Source of the DNA: Microcella pacifica
Lineage (GTDB): Bacteria > Actinomycetota > Actinomycetes > Actinomycetales > Microbacteriaceae
Direction of reading: 5' to 3'
NCBI RefSeq assembly: GCF_009371975.2
Contig: NZ_VIKT02000001.1
Span: forward strand, 535-64,534
Length of the DNA stretch: 64,000 nucleotides
Part shown: positions 36,908 through 45,199 of the stretch, piece after piece
How positions within the stretch are numbered: position 1 is the stretch's first letter
Layout of the letters: each line of letters starts with the position of its first letter
Notes under the pieces: model-generated
The model's database searches: none
The model's input: only the letters and a program-made list of their open reading frames with translations
What the model was told of the DNA's origin: nothing
Made by a program: the position numbers and the translations under genes

Positions 36908-38524
36908 GTGAGCCCCGCGAAGGCGACCCTCGACGCGTCGCTCGCCGCTCTGCGCACCGTCGTGGATGAGGGAGCCGGGCGCATCCCGAGTTCCCTCGCC
37001 GACGAGGCGGAAGCCTTGCTGCGGCAGGCGGAGGCGCGGCGGGCACGCTCCCCCGAGCACACCGTCGTCGGCGTGTTCGGCGCGACCGGGTCGGGCAAGT
37101 CGAGCCTCGTCAACGCACTCGTCGGCGACGAGGTCGCGAAGGCGCACGTGCGGCGCCCCACCACGTCGCAGGCCCTCGCCGTCACGTGGGATGCGCCCGG
37201 CGCCGCCGACCTGCTCGACTGGCTGCAGATTCGCGAACGCGTCGAGCGCACCGAGCCGATCGACCCGCGCGCGGGCAAGCTCGTGCTCGTCGACCTTCCT
37301 GACATCGACTCGGTGGAGGCCGGCAACCGCGCGATCGCCGAGCGGCTCGCCGGCCAGGTGGATGCTCTGCTCTGGGTCGTCGACCCGCAGAAGTATGCCG
37401 ACGACGTGCTGCACGCCCAGTTCATCGCCCCGCACGCACGCCACGCGGCCGTCACGATCGTCGCCCTCAACCAGGTGGACCTGCTGAGCCCCGCCGACCG
37501 CCGACCCGTGGTGGCGTCGCTGCAGGGCATCATCGAGCGTGACGGGCTGCCCCGCGCGCGCGTGCTGCCCGTGAGCGCCCGCACCGGCGAGGGCGTGGAG
37601 GCGCTGCGCATCGCCATCGGCGACCTGGCCGCCTCGAAGGCGGTGCGGGATGCTCGGCTCGCCGCCGACGTGCAGACCCTCGCCGCGCGCCTCGACGACC
37701 CGGGCTCGGCCCCGAAGCTCGACTCTCGTGCCGCGCAGCGCGTTCGCGACGAGGTGGGTGCCGCGGCGGGCGTCGATGTCGTCGCCGCCGCCGTCGCGAG
37801 CTCGTACCGCAAGCGCGCCGCGCAGGTCACCGGCTGGCCGCTCGTCTCCTGGATCGGCCGCCTGCGCGCCGACCCGCTCACCCGCTTGGGGCTGGGGCCT
37901 CGGCGCCGCGGCGCCGGGGCGGAGGACGACCCCGACGTGCACCGCACGAGCATGCCGCTGCTGAGCGCGGGAGCCCGGGCGCGCCTGTCTCTCGCCGTGC
38001 GGTCGTTCGCCGACACCGCGGGCTCGGGCCTCGGGGCGCCGTGGCGCGCGGCGGTTCGCACCGCCGCCGAGGGCGCCCTCGACCGGCTGCCGGCAGACCT
38101 GGACCTCGCGATCGCCCGCACGAGCCTGCCCGCGCGCGGCTCTTGGTGGTGGGCAGTTGTCGGCGTCGTGCAGTGGGTAGCACTCGTCGCCGGAATCGGC
38201 GGGGCGCTGTGGCTGCTGGGCGCATCCCTGCTGCCGACGTTCGGGATGCCCGCTCCTCTCATTCCGCGCGTCGAGGAGGGCCCGCTCAAGGGCTGGGCGG
38301 TACCCGTGCTCCTGATCGTCGCCGCGGTACTGCTCGGCGTGCTGCTCGGGCTGCTGTCGGCCGCGCTGAGCGCCCTCACCGCCGCCGGGCGCCGGCGCCG
38401 CACGCGGCGACGCCTGCTCGCCGCGGTCGACGAGGTCGTGCAGCGCGAGGTCGTCGCGCCCGTCGCCGCCGAGCTCGACCGGGCTCGATCGGTGTCGGCG
38501 GCTCTCGCCGTGGCGCGCCGCTGA
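36908..38524 (+). CDS. Dynamin-like GTPase, second of a pair (YfjP-like)
   Basis: 538 residues, GTG start 28 nt after the first GTPase. GTPase motifs: G1 GVFGATGSGKSSLVNALVG (about 55-73), RRPTTSQALAV, G3 DLPDIDSVEAGN, G4 ALNQVDLLS, G5-like PVSARTGEG. Two C-terminal membrane segments (about 410-440 and 470-495) anchor it, so the pair has one soluble or peripheral and one integral member, as in DynA/DynB systems. Likely role is membrane fusion or division-site remodelling (inference). Confidence 0.82.
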   Translation: MSPAKATLDASLAALRTVVDEGAGRIPSSLADEAEALLRQAEARRARSPEHTVVGVFGATGSGKSSLVNALVGDEVAKAHVRRPTTSQALAVTWDAPGAADLLDWLQIRERVERTEPIDPRAGKLVLVDLPDIDSVEAGNRAIAERLAGQVDALLWVVDPQKYADDVLHAQFIAPHARHAAVTIVALNQVDLLSPADRRPVVASLQGIIERDGLPRARVLPVSARTGEGVEALRIAIGDLAASKAVRDARLAADVQTLAARLDDPGSAPKLDSRAAQRVRDEVGAAAGVDVVAAAVASSYRKRAAQVTGWPLVSWIGRLRADPLTRLGLGPRRRGAGAEDDPDVHRTSMPLLSAGARARLSLAVRSFADTAGSGLGAPWRAAVRTAAEGALDRLPADLDLAIARTSLPARGSWWWAVVGVVQWVALVAGIGGALWLLGASLLPTFGMPAPLIPRVEEGPLKGWAVPVLLIVAAVLLGVLLGLLSAALSALTAAGRRRRTRRRLLAAVDEVVQREVVAPVAAELDRARSVSAALAVARR

Positions 38525-38624
38525 GGGTGGTGTCTGCCGTGGGTGCGGTTCTCGCCCGATAACCCACTCGACCCTCTCGCGCAAGCCCCTCGCGATTCGG
38601 GCGCGTCAGCGAGACAGTGGAGTC

Positions 38625-38834
38625 ATGAGCGACACGTCAGAACCGAAGCAGCCCACCGACCACCTGCCGCCGAAGGACGAGCGCGAGCCCGACGACGAGC
38701 GCACGACCGCCGAGTCGTACCCGGGCGACGAGCATGGGCCGGGTGACGACTCGGGAGTCAGCGAAGACACCGCGGCCGAGCCCGGCAAGCCCGCCCGCCA
38801 CGGCGTCGACAAGCTCCCGCCCGGGCCGCACTGA
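38625..38834 (+). CDS. Small acidic disordered protein
   Basis: 69 residues, almost wholly Asp/Glu/Pro/Lys/Gly, with no hydrophobic core. It begins MSDTSEPKQP and ends DKLPPGPH. GTGGAG lies 3 nt before the ATG and the third codon positions are GC-rich, supporting real coding. Similar short disordered proteins are common in Microbacteriaceae; function unknown. Confidence 0.55.
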   Translation: MSDTSEPKQPTDHLPPKDEREPDDERTTAESYPGDEHGPGDDSGVSEDTAAEPGKPARHGVDKLPPGPH

Positions 38835-38862
38835 TCCGCACAGCAGCACGGCTGCGGCACGG

Positions 38863-39825
38863 CTAGAACCCGAGCTGCAGCACCATGAGGCCCGGCCACA
38901 CGGCGAACAGCACGGTGACGGGCAGGATGAGGAACACGAGCGGGATCAGCATTGCGACCTCGCGCGTGCCCGCGGCCTCGAGCAGGGCGCGCTTGGACTC
39001 CTCGCGGGCGTCGAGCGCGTGGGCGCGCAGCACCTCGGCGAGCGGCGACCCGCGGTCGAGAGCCGCGAGCACTTGGTCGACGAGGCGCGTGATGGGGGGC
39101 ATCCCGAGGTCGTCGCGCAGCTCTGCGAGACAGGCCGCCACCGGCTGACCGGTCGCGGCGCGCGTCACGACGCGGTCGAACTCCGTCGCGAGCTCACCAG
39201 AGCCCGTGCGGGCGACGCGGCGGACGGCGTCGAGGATCGACTCGCCCGCCGAGACGCTCAGGGCGAGGAACTCGACGATGGTCGGGAATTCGTCGGCGAT
39301 ACGGGCGACACGACGCTTCGCCGCCCGGGCGAGCAGCTGGTCGACGAGAGCGAGCCCGGCGATCGAGCCCGCGAGTACTCCCCCGACCGCGGCGAGCACG
39401 ATCGTGCCCGCGTCGCGCACCGCGAGGCTCGCGCCCGCGACGCCCGCTGCGGCTCCCAGCGCTGCGCCGGCGAGCTGCCGCGTGCGGTGCCCCGCGATCG
39501 TCGTCGACGCGCCCGACTGCCGCAGGCGCGTGCGGATCGTCTCCTCACCGCCGAGCACGCTCTCCAGCACGCGACTCGCGCCCTCCACGAGCGGGGCGAG
39601 CAGCGCCGAGGCGACCGGCAGCGGATCGCTGCGCTGCCCCGATGTCATCGCGTGCGCAGCGGGCGAGACATCGACGAGGTACGGGGCGAGGCGGTGCACG
39701 AGCCTCGGGCGGCCGAGCCGAGGCACGAGGCTCACGAGCAGCCAGAGCCCCGCACCGAGCCCCACGCCGCACAGCAGCGCCCAGCCGAGCAGCGGGCTCA
39801 CGAGCGCGCCGCTCACCGGAACCAC
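38863..39825 (-). CDS. tadC: Tad pilus inner-membrane protein TadC
   Basis: 320 residues, type II secretion F-family. Membrane helices near the N-terminus (5-28), middle (about 115-155) and C-terminus (about 285-315). The cytoplasmic GspF-like domain has FLALSVSAGESILDAVRRVAR and MPPITRLVDQVLAALDRGSPLAEVLRAHA. With TadB it forms the assembly platform of the Tad pilus. Four nt after the tadB stop. Confidence 0.85.
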   Translation of the reverse strand: MVPVSGALVSPLLGWALLCGVGLGAGLWLLVSLVPRLGRPRLVHRLAPYLVDVSPAAHAMTSGQRSDPLPVASALLAPLVEGASRVLESVLGGEETIRTRLRQSGASTTIAGHRTRQLAGAALGAAAGVAGASLAVRDAGTIVLAAVGGVLAGSIAGLALVDQLLARAAKRRVARIADEFPTIVEFLALSVSAGESILDAVRRVARTGSGELATEFDRVVTRAATGQPVAACLAELRDDLGMPPITRLVDQVLAALDRGSPLAEVLRAHALDAREESKRALLEAAGTREVAMLIPLVFLILPVTVLFAVWPGLMVLQLGF

Positions 39826-39829
39826 CGCT

Positions 39830-40696
39830 TCATCGGAACCACCGACCTTCCTCGGGCAGGCGCCCGAGCGCGATCATGATGCGGTAGGCGACGAGAGTCA
39901 CCGCGAGGCCCGCCACGACGAGCACTGCGCCGCCGACCGAGTTGTAGGCAGCCGCGGCCTCCGGCCTCGTGCCGAGCAGCACGAGCACGACCCAGGGCGC
40001 GACGACGCCCAGGCGGGCGGCGGCGCGCACCCACGATTGCCGGGCATCCACCTCGCCTCGCACGGCCGCGTCGGCGCGCAAGTACTGCGAGAGCGACCGC
40101 AGCACCGTCGGCAGCTCGGTGCCGCCCACCTCGCGCGCCATGCGCAGCGTCTCGATGATGCGGTCGGCGACCGGGTCGGCGAGGTTCGCCTTGAGGGTGT
40201 CGAGCGACTCCTCGAAGCGCGCCGTGCGCACGTAGTCGCGGCGGAACTGGCGGAACGGCTCCTGCACGCTGCTCGGCGCCGACTCGGCGAGAGTCACGAT
40301 CGCCTGCGGCAGGCCCAGCCCCGACCGGATGCCCGACAGCAGGTGATCGACCACGTCGGGCCACACCGCTCGCAGTGCGCGCCGCCGCGCCGCCGCCCTC
40401 GCCCGTAGCGCGACGACGGGCAGCGCCGCTGCGACCACTCCCGCCACGGGGGCGAGCGCGACGACGGGCACGAGGATGAGCGTGAGGGCGGCACCGACAA
40501 GACCGACGAGGATGTCCAGGGCCACGAACGTCGCCGGCGCGACCCCCGTCACGCCCGCGCGCGCGAGCAGGTCGGCGACGGCGCCCATCGTTCGACTGCG
40601 CTCGGCGGGCCGGCGTTCGGGGTCGCGCGGCCACAGCCACGGGGAGACGACGAGCAGCACGCCCGCCGCGAGCACCAGCCCGAGCGCGACACTCAC
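39830..40696 (-). CDS. tadB: Tad pilus inner-membrane protein TadB
   Basis: 288 residues, type II secretion F-family. Two N-terminal helices (about 1-20 and 45-95), the GspF domain with LLSGIRSGLGLPQAIVTLAESAP and REVGGTELPTVLRSLSQYLRAD, and C-terminal helices. The ATG overlaps the cpaF stop (ATGA). Confidence 0.85.
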   Translation of the reverse strand: MSVALGLVLAAGVLLVVSPWLWPRDPERRPAERSRTMGAVADLLARAGVTGVAPATFVALDILVGLVGAALTLILVPVVALAPVAGVVAAALPVVALRARAAARRRALRAVWPDVVDHLLSGIRSGLGLPQAIVTLAESAPSSVQEPFRQFRRDYVRTARFEESLDTLKANLADPVADRIIETLRMAREVGGTELPTVLRSLSQYLRADAAVRGEVDARQSWVRAAARLGVVAPWVVLVLLGTRPEAAAAYNSVGGAVLVVAGLAVTLVAYRIMIALGRLPEEGRWFR

Positions 40697-42015
40697 GCGG
40701 GCACCGCTCGTGGGCCGGCGGACGGGTGGACGGCTGGGTTGACGGCTGGGGTGACGGCTGGGGTGACAGCGGTGTTGACGGCAGAGCGCAACAGCGGGCG
40801 CGGGTCGAGGCCCGCTCGAGCGAACACCTGCTCACGTGCGGGCAGCGTGCCCGTCGCCGCGAGCTCCTCCCCGCGCAGGGTGAAGATCGACTGCGCTTCG
40901 ATCGACCCCTCGACGACGTCGCCCGTCGGCGCGACGATCTCGGCCACGCGGCGGCGCCCGCCGCGCACGAGTTCGCAATGCACCACGAGGTCGATCGCGC
41001 CCGCCACCGTCGGCACCACGAACGACGAGTCGATGTTGCGCCCCGCCAGGAGTGGCAGGGTGGCGAGCTTGACGAGAGCATCCCGAGCGCTGTTCGCGTG
41101 AATCGAGCACATGCCGGGCAGTCCGCTGTTGAGGGCGATGAGGAGGTCGAGGGATTCCGCCTCGCGCACCTCCCCCACGACGAGACGGTCGGGGCGCATG
41201 CGCAGGGCCTCCTTGATGAGGCGGCGCAGGCTGATCTCGCCCGAGCCCTCCAGGTTGGCGCTGCGGCATTGCATCGCGACGACGTCGGGCGCGCTGAGGT
41301 CGAGCTCGAAGGTCTCCTCGACCGTGACGATGCGCTCGCTCGGGCGCGCGCCGGCAAGCATCGCACCCATGAGGGTCGTCTTGCCGGAGTGCGTTGCGCC
41401 GCTCACGAGGATGTTCGCCCCCGCGAGGACGCTCATGCGCAGGAACTCGGCGGCCGGCGGTGGCAGGGAGCCGAGCTCGACGAGGCGGGACAGATCGCGG
41501 ATGCGCTGCGAGAACTTGCGCACATTGACCGACCAGTGGCGGCGCGTGACGTCGGGGATGACGACGTGCAGGCGTGAGCCGTCGGGCAGGCTCGCGTCGA
41601 CGAACGGGCTGCTCAGGTCGACGCGCCGGCCGGTGGACTGCAGCATGCGCTCGACGAGCGTGCGCACCTCCTCGTCGGTCAGCTCGAGGGCGGTGCGCTC
41701 ACTGACCCCGCCGCGCGCGATGAAGACCGCGTCGGGCGAGTTGATCCAAATCTCCTCCACCTCGGGGTCGTCGAAGTAGGGCTGCAGGGGGCCGTAGCCG
41801 ATCAGGCCAGCGAGCACCTCGCCGAGCGTCTGAGCCTCGTCGTCGATGACGGGCAGCGTGCCGCCGCCGAGCGAGCGCTCGGCGTAGCGCCGCAGCTCCT
41901 CGCGGGCCAGCCGGTCGGCGGCGGCCGGGTCACGGTGCAGGTCGAGCCGCTCGGCGCGCACCCGGTCGCGCACCCTGGCGGTGATGAGCGAGGCGGCGGA
42001 GGGCATGGCCGCCAT
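40693..42015 (-). CDS. cpaF: Tad pilus assembly ATPase CpaF/TadA
   Basis: 440 residues. Hexameric secretion ATPase powering pilus assembly. N-terminal helical domain, then EIWINSPDAVFIARGG, Walker A SGATHSGKTTLMGAML, Asp box VTVEETFELDL, Walker B RPDRLVVGEVREAESLD and His box GMCSIHANSARDAL. The C-terminal 30 residues (after about 410) are a low-complexity Pro/Ala/Val tail. Start 42015 or ATG 42006; no ribosome-binding site separates them. No CpaE/Ssd partner, often upstream, is seen. Confidence 0.9.
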   Translation of the reverse strand: MAAMPSAASLITARVRDRVRAERLDLHRDPAAADRLAREELRRYAERSLGGGTLPVIDDEAQTLGEVLAGLIGYGPLQPYFDDPEVEEIWINSPDAVFIARGGVSERTALELTDEEVRTLVERMLQSTGRRVDLSSPFVDASLPDGSRLHVVIPDVTRRHWSVNVRKFSQRIRDLSRLVELGSLPPPAAEFLRMSVLAGANILVSGATHSGKTTLMGAMLAGARPSERIVTVEETFELDLSAPDVVAMQCRSANLEGSGEISLRRLIKEALRMRPDRLVVGEVREAESLDLLIALNSGLPGMCSIHANSARDALVKLATLPLLAGRNIDSSFVVPTVAGAIDLVVHCELVRGGRRRVAEIVAPTGDVVEGSIEAQSIFTLRGEELAATGTLPAREQVFARAGLDPRPLLRSAVNTAVTPAVTPAVNPAVHPSAGPRAVPA

Positions 42016-42060
42016 TCTGCAAAGGCGACCCCGAGCATCCCGCCTGTTCTCCACAGCCCG

Positions 42061-42150
42061 GCGCCCTCGCGCGCCCCAGATTCGCCCCAAATGGGTCCAT
42101 AGCCACGCATCAAGCGCCCTTTCGTGCCAGATCTGGCACGAAAGGGCGCT
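42061..42150 (-). repeat. Intergenic palindromic element, copy A
   Basis: Contains a perfect 38-bp palindrome (42113-42150) centred on AGATCT, then CCCATTTGGGGCGAATCTGGG 14 nt after its GCTTGA edge on the minus strand. The same two modules and spacing recur at 46.45 kb. It lies between gabD and cpaF, both minus strand. Confidence 0.85.
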
Positions 42151-42252
42151 GGGGCGCCAGGGCATCCGCGGCCGGGCGGCCACCACAGCGCCCGGCCGCG
42201 GAAGTCTGGGGTATGGGATGCCGTCGGGCTGCGCCCGACGAGCATGCCGCAC

Positions 42253-43713
42253 TCACGTCTTGGGGATGAACGTGTACTTCGTGGTGAGGTACTCGTCGAT
42301 GCCCTCGAGCGAGCCCTCGCGGCCGATGCCGGACTGCTTGACGCCGCCGAACGGCGCCGCGGCGTTGGAGATGACGCCCGCGTTGAGGCCCATCATCCCC
42401 GTCTCGAGACGGTCGATCATGCGCATGCCGCGGTTCAGATCCTGCGTGTAGACGTAGGAGACAAGGCCGTACTCGGTCGCGTTGGCGAGCTCGACCGCCT
42501 CGTCCTCCGTGTCGAACGGCACGATCGCGAGCACGGGGCCGAAGATCTCCTCCGACAGCAGGCGCGTGCCGGCAGTCACGCCCGTGAGCACCGTCGCGGG
42601 GTAGAAGGAGCCCGCACGGTCGGGAATCTGCCCGCCCGTGGTGACGGTCGCGCCGCGCGCGACCGCATCCTCGACAAGCTCATGAGAGCCTGCCACGGCC
42701 TTGTCGTCGACGAGCGGACCGATCTGCACGCCCTCCTCGGTGCCGCGGCCCATCTTCATGGCGGCGACGCGTTCGGTCACGCGACGGCTGAACTCGTCGA
42801 CGACGTCGCTCTGCACGAGGATGCGGTTGGCCGCGGTGCACGCCTGCCCGATGTTGCGGAACTTCGCCAGCATCACGCCGTCGATCGCCTTGTCGAGGTC
42901 GGCGTCACCGAACACGACGAAGGGGGCGTTGCCGCCGAGCTCCATCGAGGTGCGCAGAATGCCGTCAGCGGCCTGCTTCATGAGCACGCGACCCACCTCG
43001 GTCGAACCGGTGAAGCTGAGCTTGCGCAGGCGCGGGTCGGCGATGATCTCGGCCGAGAGCGCGCCCGACTTCGCGGTCGTGACCACGTTCACCACGCCGG
43101 CCGGCAGGCCCGCGTCTTCGAGCGTCTTGACGAAGTACATCGTCGTGAGCGGGGTCAGCGCGGCGGGCTTGATGGTCGAAGTGCACCCAGCGGCGATCGC
43201 GGGCGCGATCTTGCGGGTCGCCATGGCGAGCGGGAAGTTCCAGGGCGTGATCAAGAACGACGGCCCGACGGGAGCGTGCGAGACCACGATGTGGCCCGTA
43301 CCCTCGGGGTTCTCGCCGAAGCGGCCGTTAATGCGCACGGCCTCTTCGCTGAACCAGCGCAAGAACTCGGCACCGTAGGTGACCTCGCCGCGCGACTCGG
43401 CAAGCGGCTTGCCCATCTCGAGCGTCATGAGCAGGGCGAACTCGTCGGCCCGCTCGATGACGAGCTCCCACGCCTTGCGCAGCAGCTCGGCGCGCACGCG
43501 GGGGGCCGTGGCGGCCCAGCTCGCCTGCGCGTTCGCGGCAGCATCCATCGCCTTCTTGCCGTCGGCGACCGACGCGCTCGCGATCTCGGCGAGAACGTTT
43601 CCGTTCGACGGGTCGGTGACGGTCATGGTCGCGCCGCCCTCGGCGTCGATCCAGGCGCCGTCGATGTAAAGGCCGCGGGGAACCTTCGCGAGCAGGTCTG
43701 CTTCGGTGATCAT
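42253..43713 (-). CDS. gabD: NAD(P)-dependent succinate-semialdehyde dehydrogenase
   Basis: 486 residues, aldehyde dehydrogenase superfamily. Oxidises succinate semialdehyde from GABA to succinate. Catalytic Glu in SMELGGNAPFVVF and catalytic Cys in NIGQACTAANRIL; cofactor loop FTGSTEVGRVL; NFPLAMATRKIAPAIAAGC. The start has AGAAGAGAG upstream. It follows gabT by 15 nt, so the two are one operon. Confidence 0.9.
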   Translation of the reverse strand: MITEADLLAKVPRGLYIDGAWIDAEGGATMTVTDPSNGNVLAEIASASVADGKKAMDAAANAQASWAATAPRVRAELLRKAWELVIERADEFALLMTLEMGKPLAESRGEVTYGAEFLRWFSEEAVRINGRFGENPEGTGHIVVSHAPVGPSFLITPWNFPLAMATRKIAPAIAAGCTSTIKPAALTPLTTMYFVKTLEDAGLPAGVVNVVTTAKSGALSAEIIADPRLRKLSFTGSTEVGRVLMKQAADGILRTSMELGGNAPFVVFGDADLDKAIDGVMLAKFRNIGQACTAANRILVQSDVVDEFSRRVTERVAAMKMGRGTEEGVQIGPLVDDKAVAGSHELVEDAVARGATVTTGGQIPDRAGSFYPATVLTGVTAGTRLLSEEIFGPVLAIVPFDTEDEAVELANATEYGLVSYVYTQDLNRGMRMIDRLETGMMGLNAGVISNAAAPFGGVKQSGIGREGSLEGIDEYLTTKYTFIPKT

Positions 43714-43728
43714 GGTGGCTTCTCTCTT

Positions 43729-45096
43729 CTAGTTCGCTTCGAGGGCTTCGCCGATGACGCGGATGCCCTCTCGCAGCAGCTCGTCGCTGATCGACAGCGG
43801 CGGCAGCAGCCTGATCACGTTGCCGTCGGTGCCGCAGGTGAGCACCACGACCCCGTTCACGTGGCAGTGCTTGGCGACGCGGTTCGTGAGCGCAGCATCC
43901 GGAGCCCCGTGCTCGTCGACGAGCTCGATCGCCATCATGGCGCCGCGTCCGCGGATGTCGCCGATGCGGCCGTCGCGCGCCTGCAGCGTGGTGAGCTCGT
44001 CGAGGATGATCGCCTCGAGCTCGCGGGCCCGCCCGAGCAGATCGTGCTCGTCGTAGACCTTCAGGGCACCGAGAGCCGCGGCGGTCGCGATGGGGTTGCC
44101 GCCGTAGGTGCCGCCGAGGCCGCCCGCGTGGGGAGCATCCATGATCTCGGCCTTGCCGGTGACCGCTGCGAGCGGAAGTCCGCCCGCGATGCCCTTGGCG
44201 AGGGTGATCATGTCGGGAACGATGCCTTCGTGCTCGCTCGCGAACATCTGGCCGGTGCGGGCGAAACCGGTCTGCACCTCGTCGGCAATGAAGACGACGT
44301 TGTTTTCGTTGGCCCATTTCTGAAGGGCAGGGAGGAATCCGGGCGCGGGCACGACGAAGCCGCCCTCACCCTGGATGGGCTCGATGATGATCGCGGCGAG
44401 GCGGTCGGCGCCGATCTGCTTCTCCATCGTGTGGATGGCGCGCGCGGCCGCCTCGGCCCCGCTGAGGCCGTCGCGGTAGGGGTACGACATGGGCGCGCGG
44501 TAGACGTCGGGCGCGAAGGGTCCGAAGCCGGCCTTGTAGGGCATCGCCTTGGCGGTGAGCGCCATCGTGAGGTTGGTGCGGCCGTGGTAACCGTGATCGA
44601 ACGCGACGACGGCCGACTTGCCGGTGTAGTAGCGGGCGATCTTGATGGCGTTCTCGACCGCTTCGGCGCCCGAGTTGAAGAGGGCGGTGCGCTTGGCGTG
44701 GCCACCCGGGGTCAGGCGGTTGAGCGCCTCGGCCACCTCGACGTAGCCGTCGTAGGGAGTGATCGTGAAGCACGTGTGCGTGAAGCGCTGCACCTGCTCG
44801 ATGACGGCGGCGGTCACATGAGGGTCGGCGTTGCCGACGTTCGTCACGGCGATTCCCGAGCCGAGGTCGATGAGCGAGTTGCCGTCGACGTCGATGATCA
44901 CGCCGCCGCCCGCGGCGACCGCGTAGACGGGCATCATGGTGCCGACGCCGGCCGAGACGGCGGCCTGCTTGCGGGCGATCCAGGCTTCGCTCTTCGGGCC
45001 CGGGATGCTCGTCACGAGCTCGCGCTTCTGCGGCAGGCTCGGGCCCCCGGTGACGGGTGGGCGGTCGGCTGCGGGGGCATCCATCGTCATGCTCAT
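43729..45096 (-). CDS. gabT: 4-aminobutyrate aminotransferase
   Basis: 455 residues, class III PLP aminotransferase. Transfers the GABA amino group to 2-oxoglutarate, giving succinate semialdehyde. NSGAEAVENAIKIAR, DHGYHGRTNLTMALT, VFIADEVQTGFARTG and the PLP Lys in TLAKGIAGGLPLAAV are visible. TACGCT lies 6 nt before ATG 45096, so the transcript is probably leaderless from this codon. Divergent from its probable regulator. Confidence 0.9.
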   Translation of the reverse strand: MSMTMDAPAADRPPVTGGPSLPQKRELVTSIPGPKSEAWIARKQAAVSAGVGTMMPVYAVAAGGGVIIDVDGNSLIDLGSGIAVTNVGNADPHVTAAVIEQVQRFTHTCFTITPYDGYVEVAEALNRLTPGGHAKRTALFNSGAEAVENAIKIARYYTGKSAVVAFDHGYHGRTNLTMALTAKAMPYKAGFGPFAPDVYRAPMSYPYRDGLSGAEAAARAIHTMEKQIGADRLAAIIIEPIQGEGGFVVPAPGFLPALQKWANENNVVFIADEVQTGFARTGQMFASEHEGIVPDMITLAKGIAGGLPLAAVTGKAEIMDAPHAGGLGGTYGGNPIATAAALGALKVYDEHDLLGRARELEAIILDELTTLQARDGRIGDIRGRGAMMAIELVDEHGAPDAALTNRVAKHCHVNGVVVLTCGTDGNVIRLLPPLSISDELLREGIRVIGEALEAN

Positions 45097-45102
45097 GCGG
45101 CC

Positions 45103-45108
45103 AGCGTA
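45103..45108 (-). promoter_or_regulatory. -10 box TACGCT of gabT
   Basis: Six-nt spacer to the ATG. A -35-like CTGACG lies 17 nt upstream (45131-45126), touching the first operator dyad. Confidence 0.55.
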
Positions 45109-45130
45109 GGTGCGTGACCGCGCCTCGTCA

Positions 45131-45178
45131 GTGTCCACGGCGTACACTCTCAATCGCGCCTATGTACATTGCGTACAC
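45131..45178. promoter_or_regulatory. Divergent operator region between gabT and the PucR regulator
   Basis: Two dyads share the half-site GCGTACAC: GTGTCCACGGCGTACAC (45131-45147, imperfect) and TGTACATTGCGTACA (45163-45177, a perfect TGTAC/GTACA dyad with a 5-nt centre). The two GCGTACAC copies (45140 and 45171) are 31 bp apart, three helical turns, so a regulator would bind both on the same face of the DNA. Confidence 0.65.
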
Positions 45179-45199
45179 CTCCTTCGAGCCGGGAGCCTC

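Noticed and set aside
42124-45117. 997-residue open frame on the plus strand opposite gabD and gabT
   Set aside because: It is an antisense shadow created by high GC: rich in Arg, His, Gly and Asp, with no domain, while the minus strand holds two complete enzymes.
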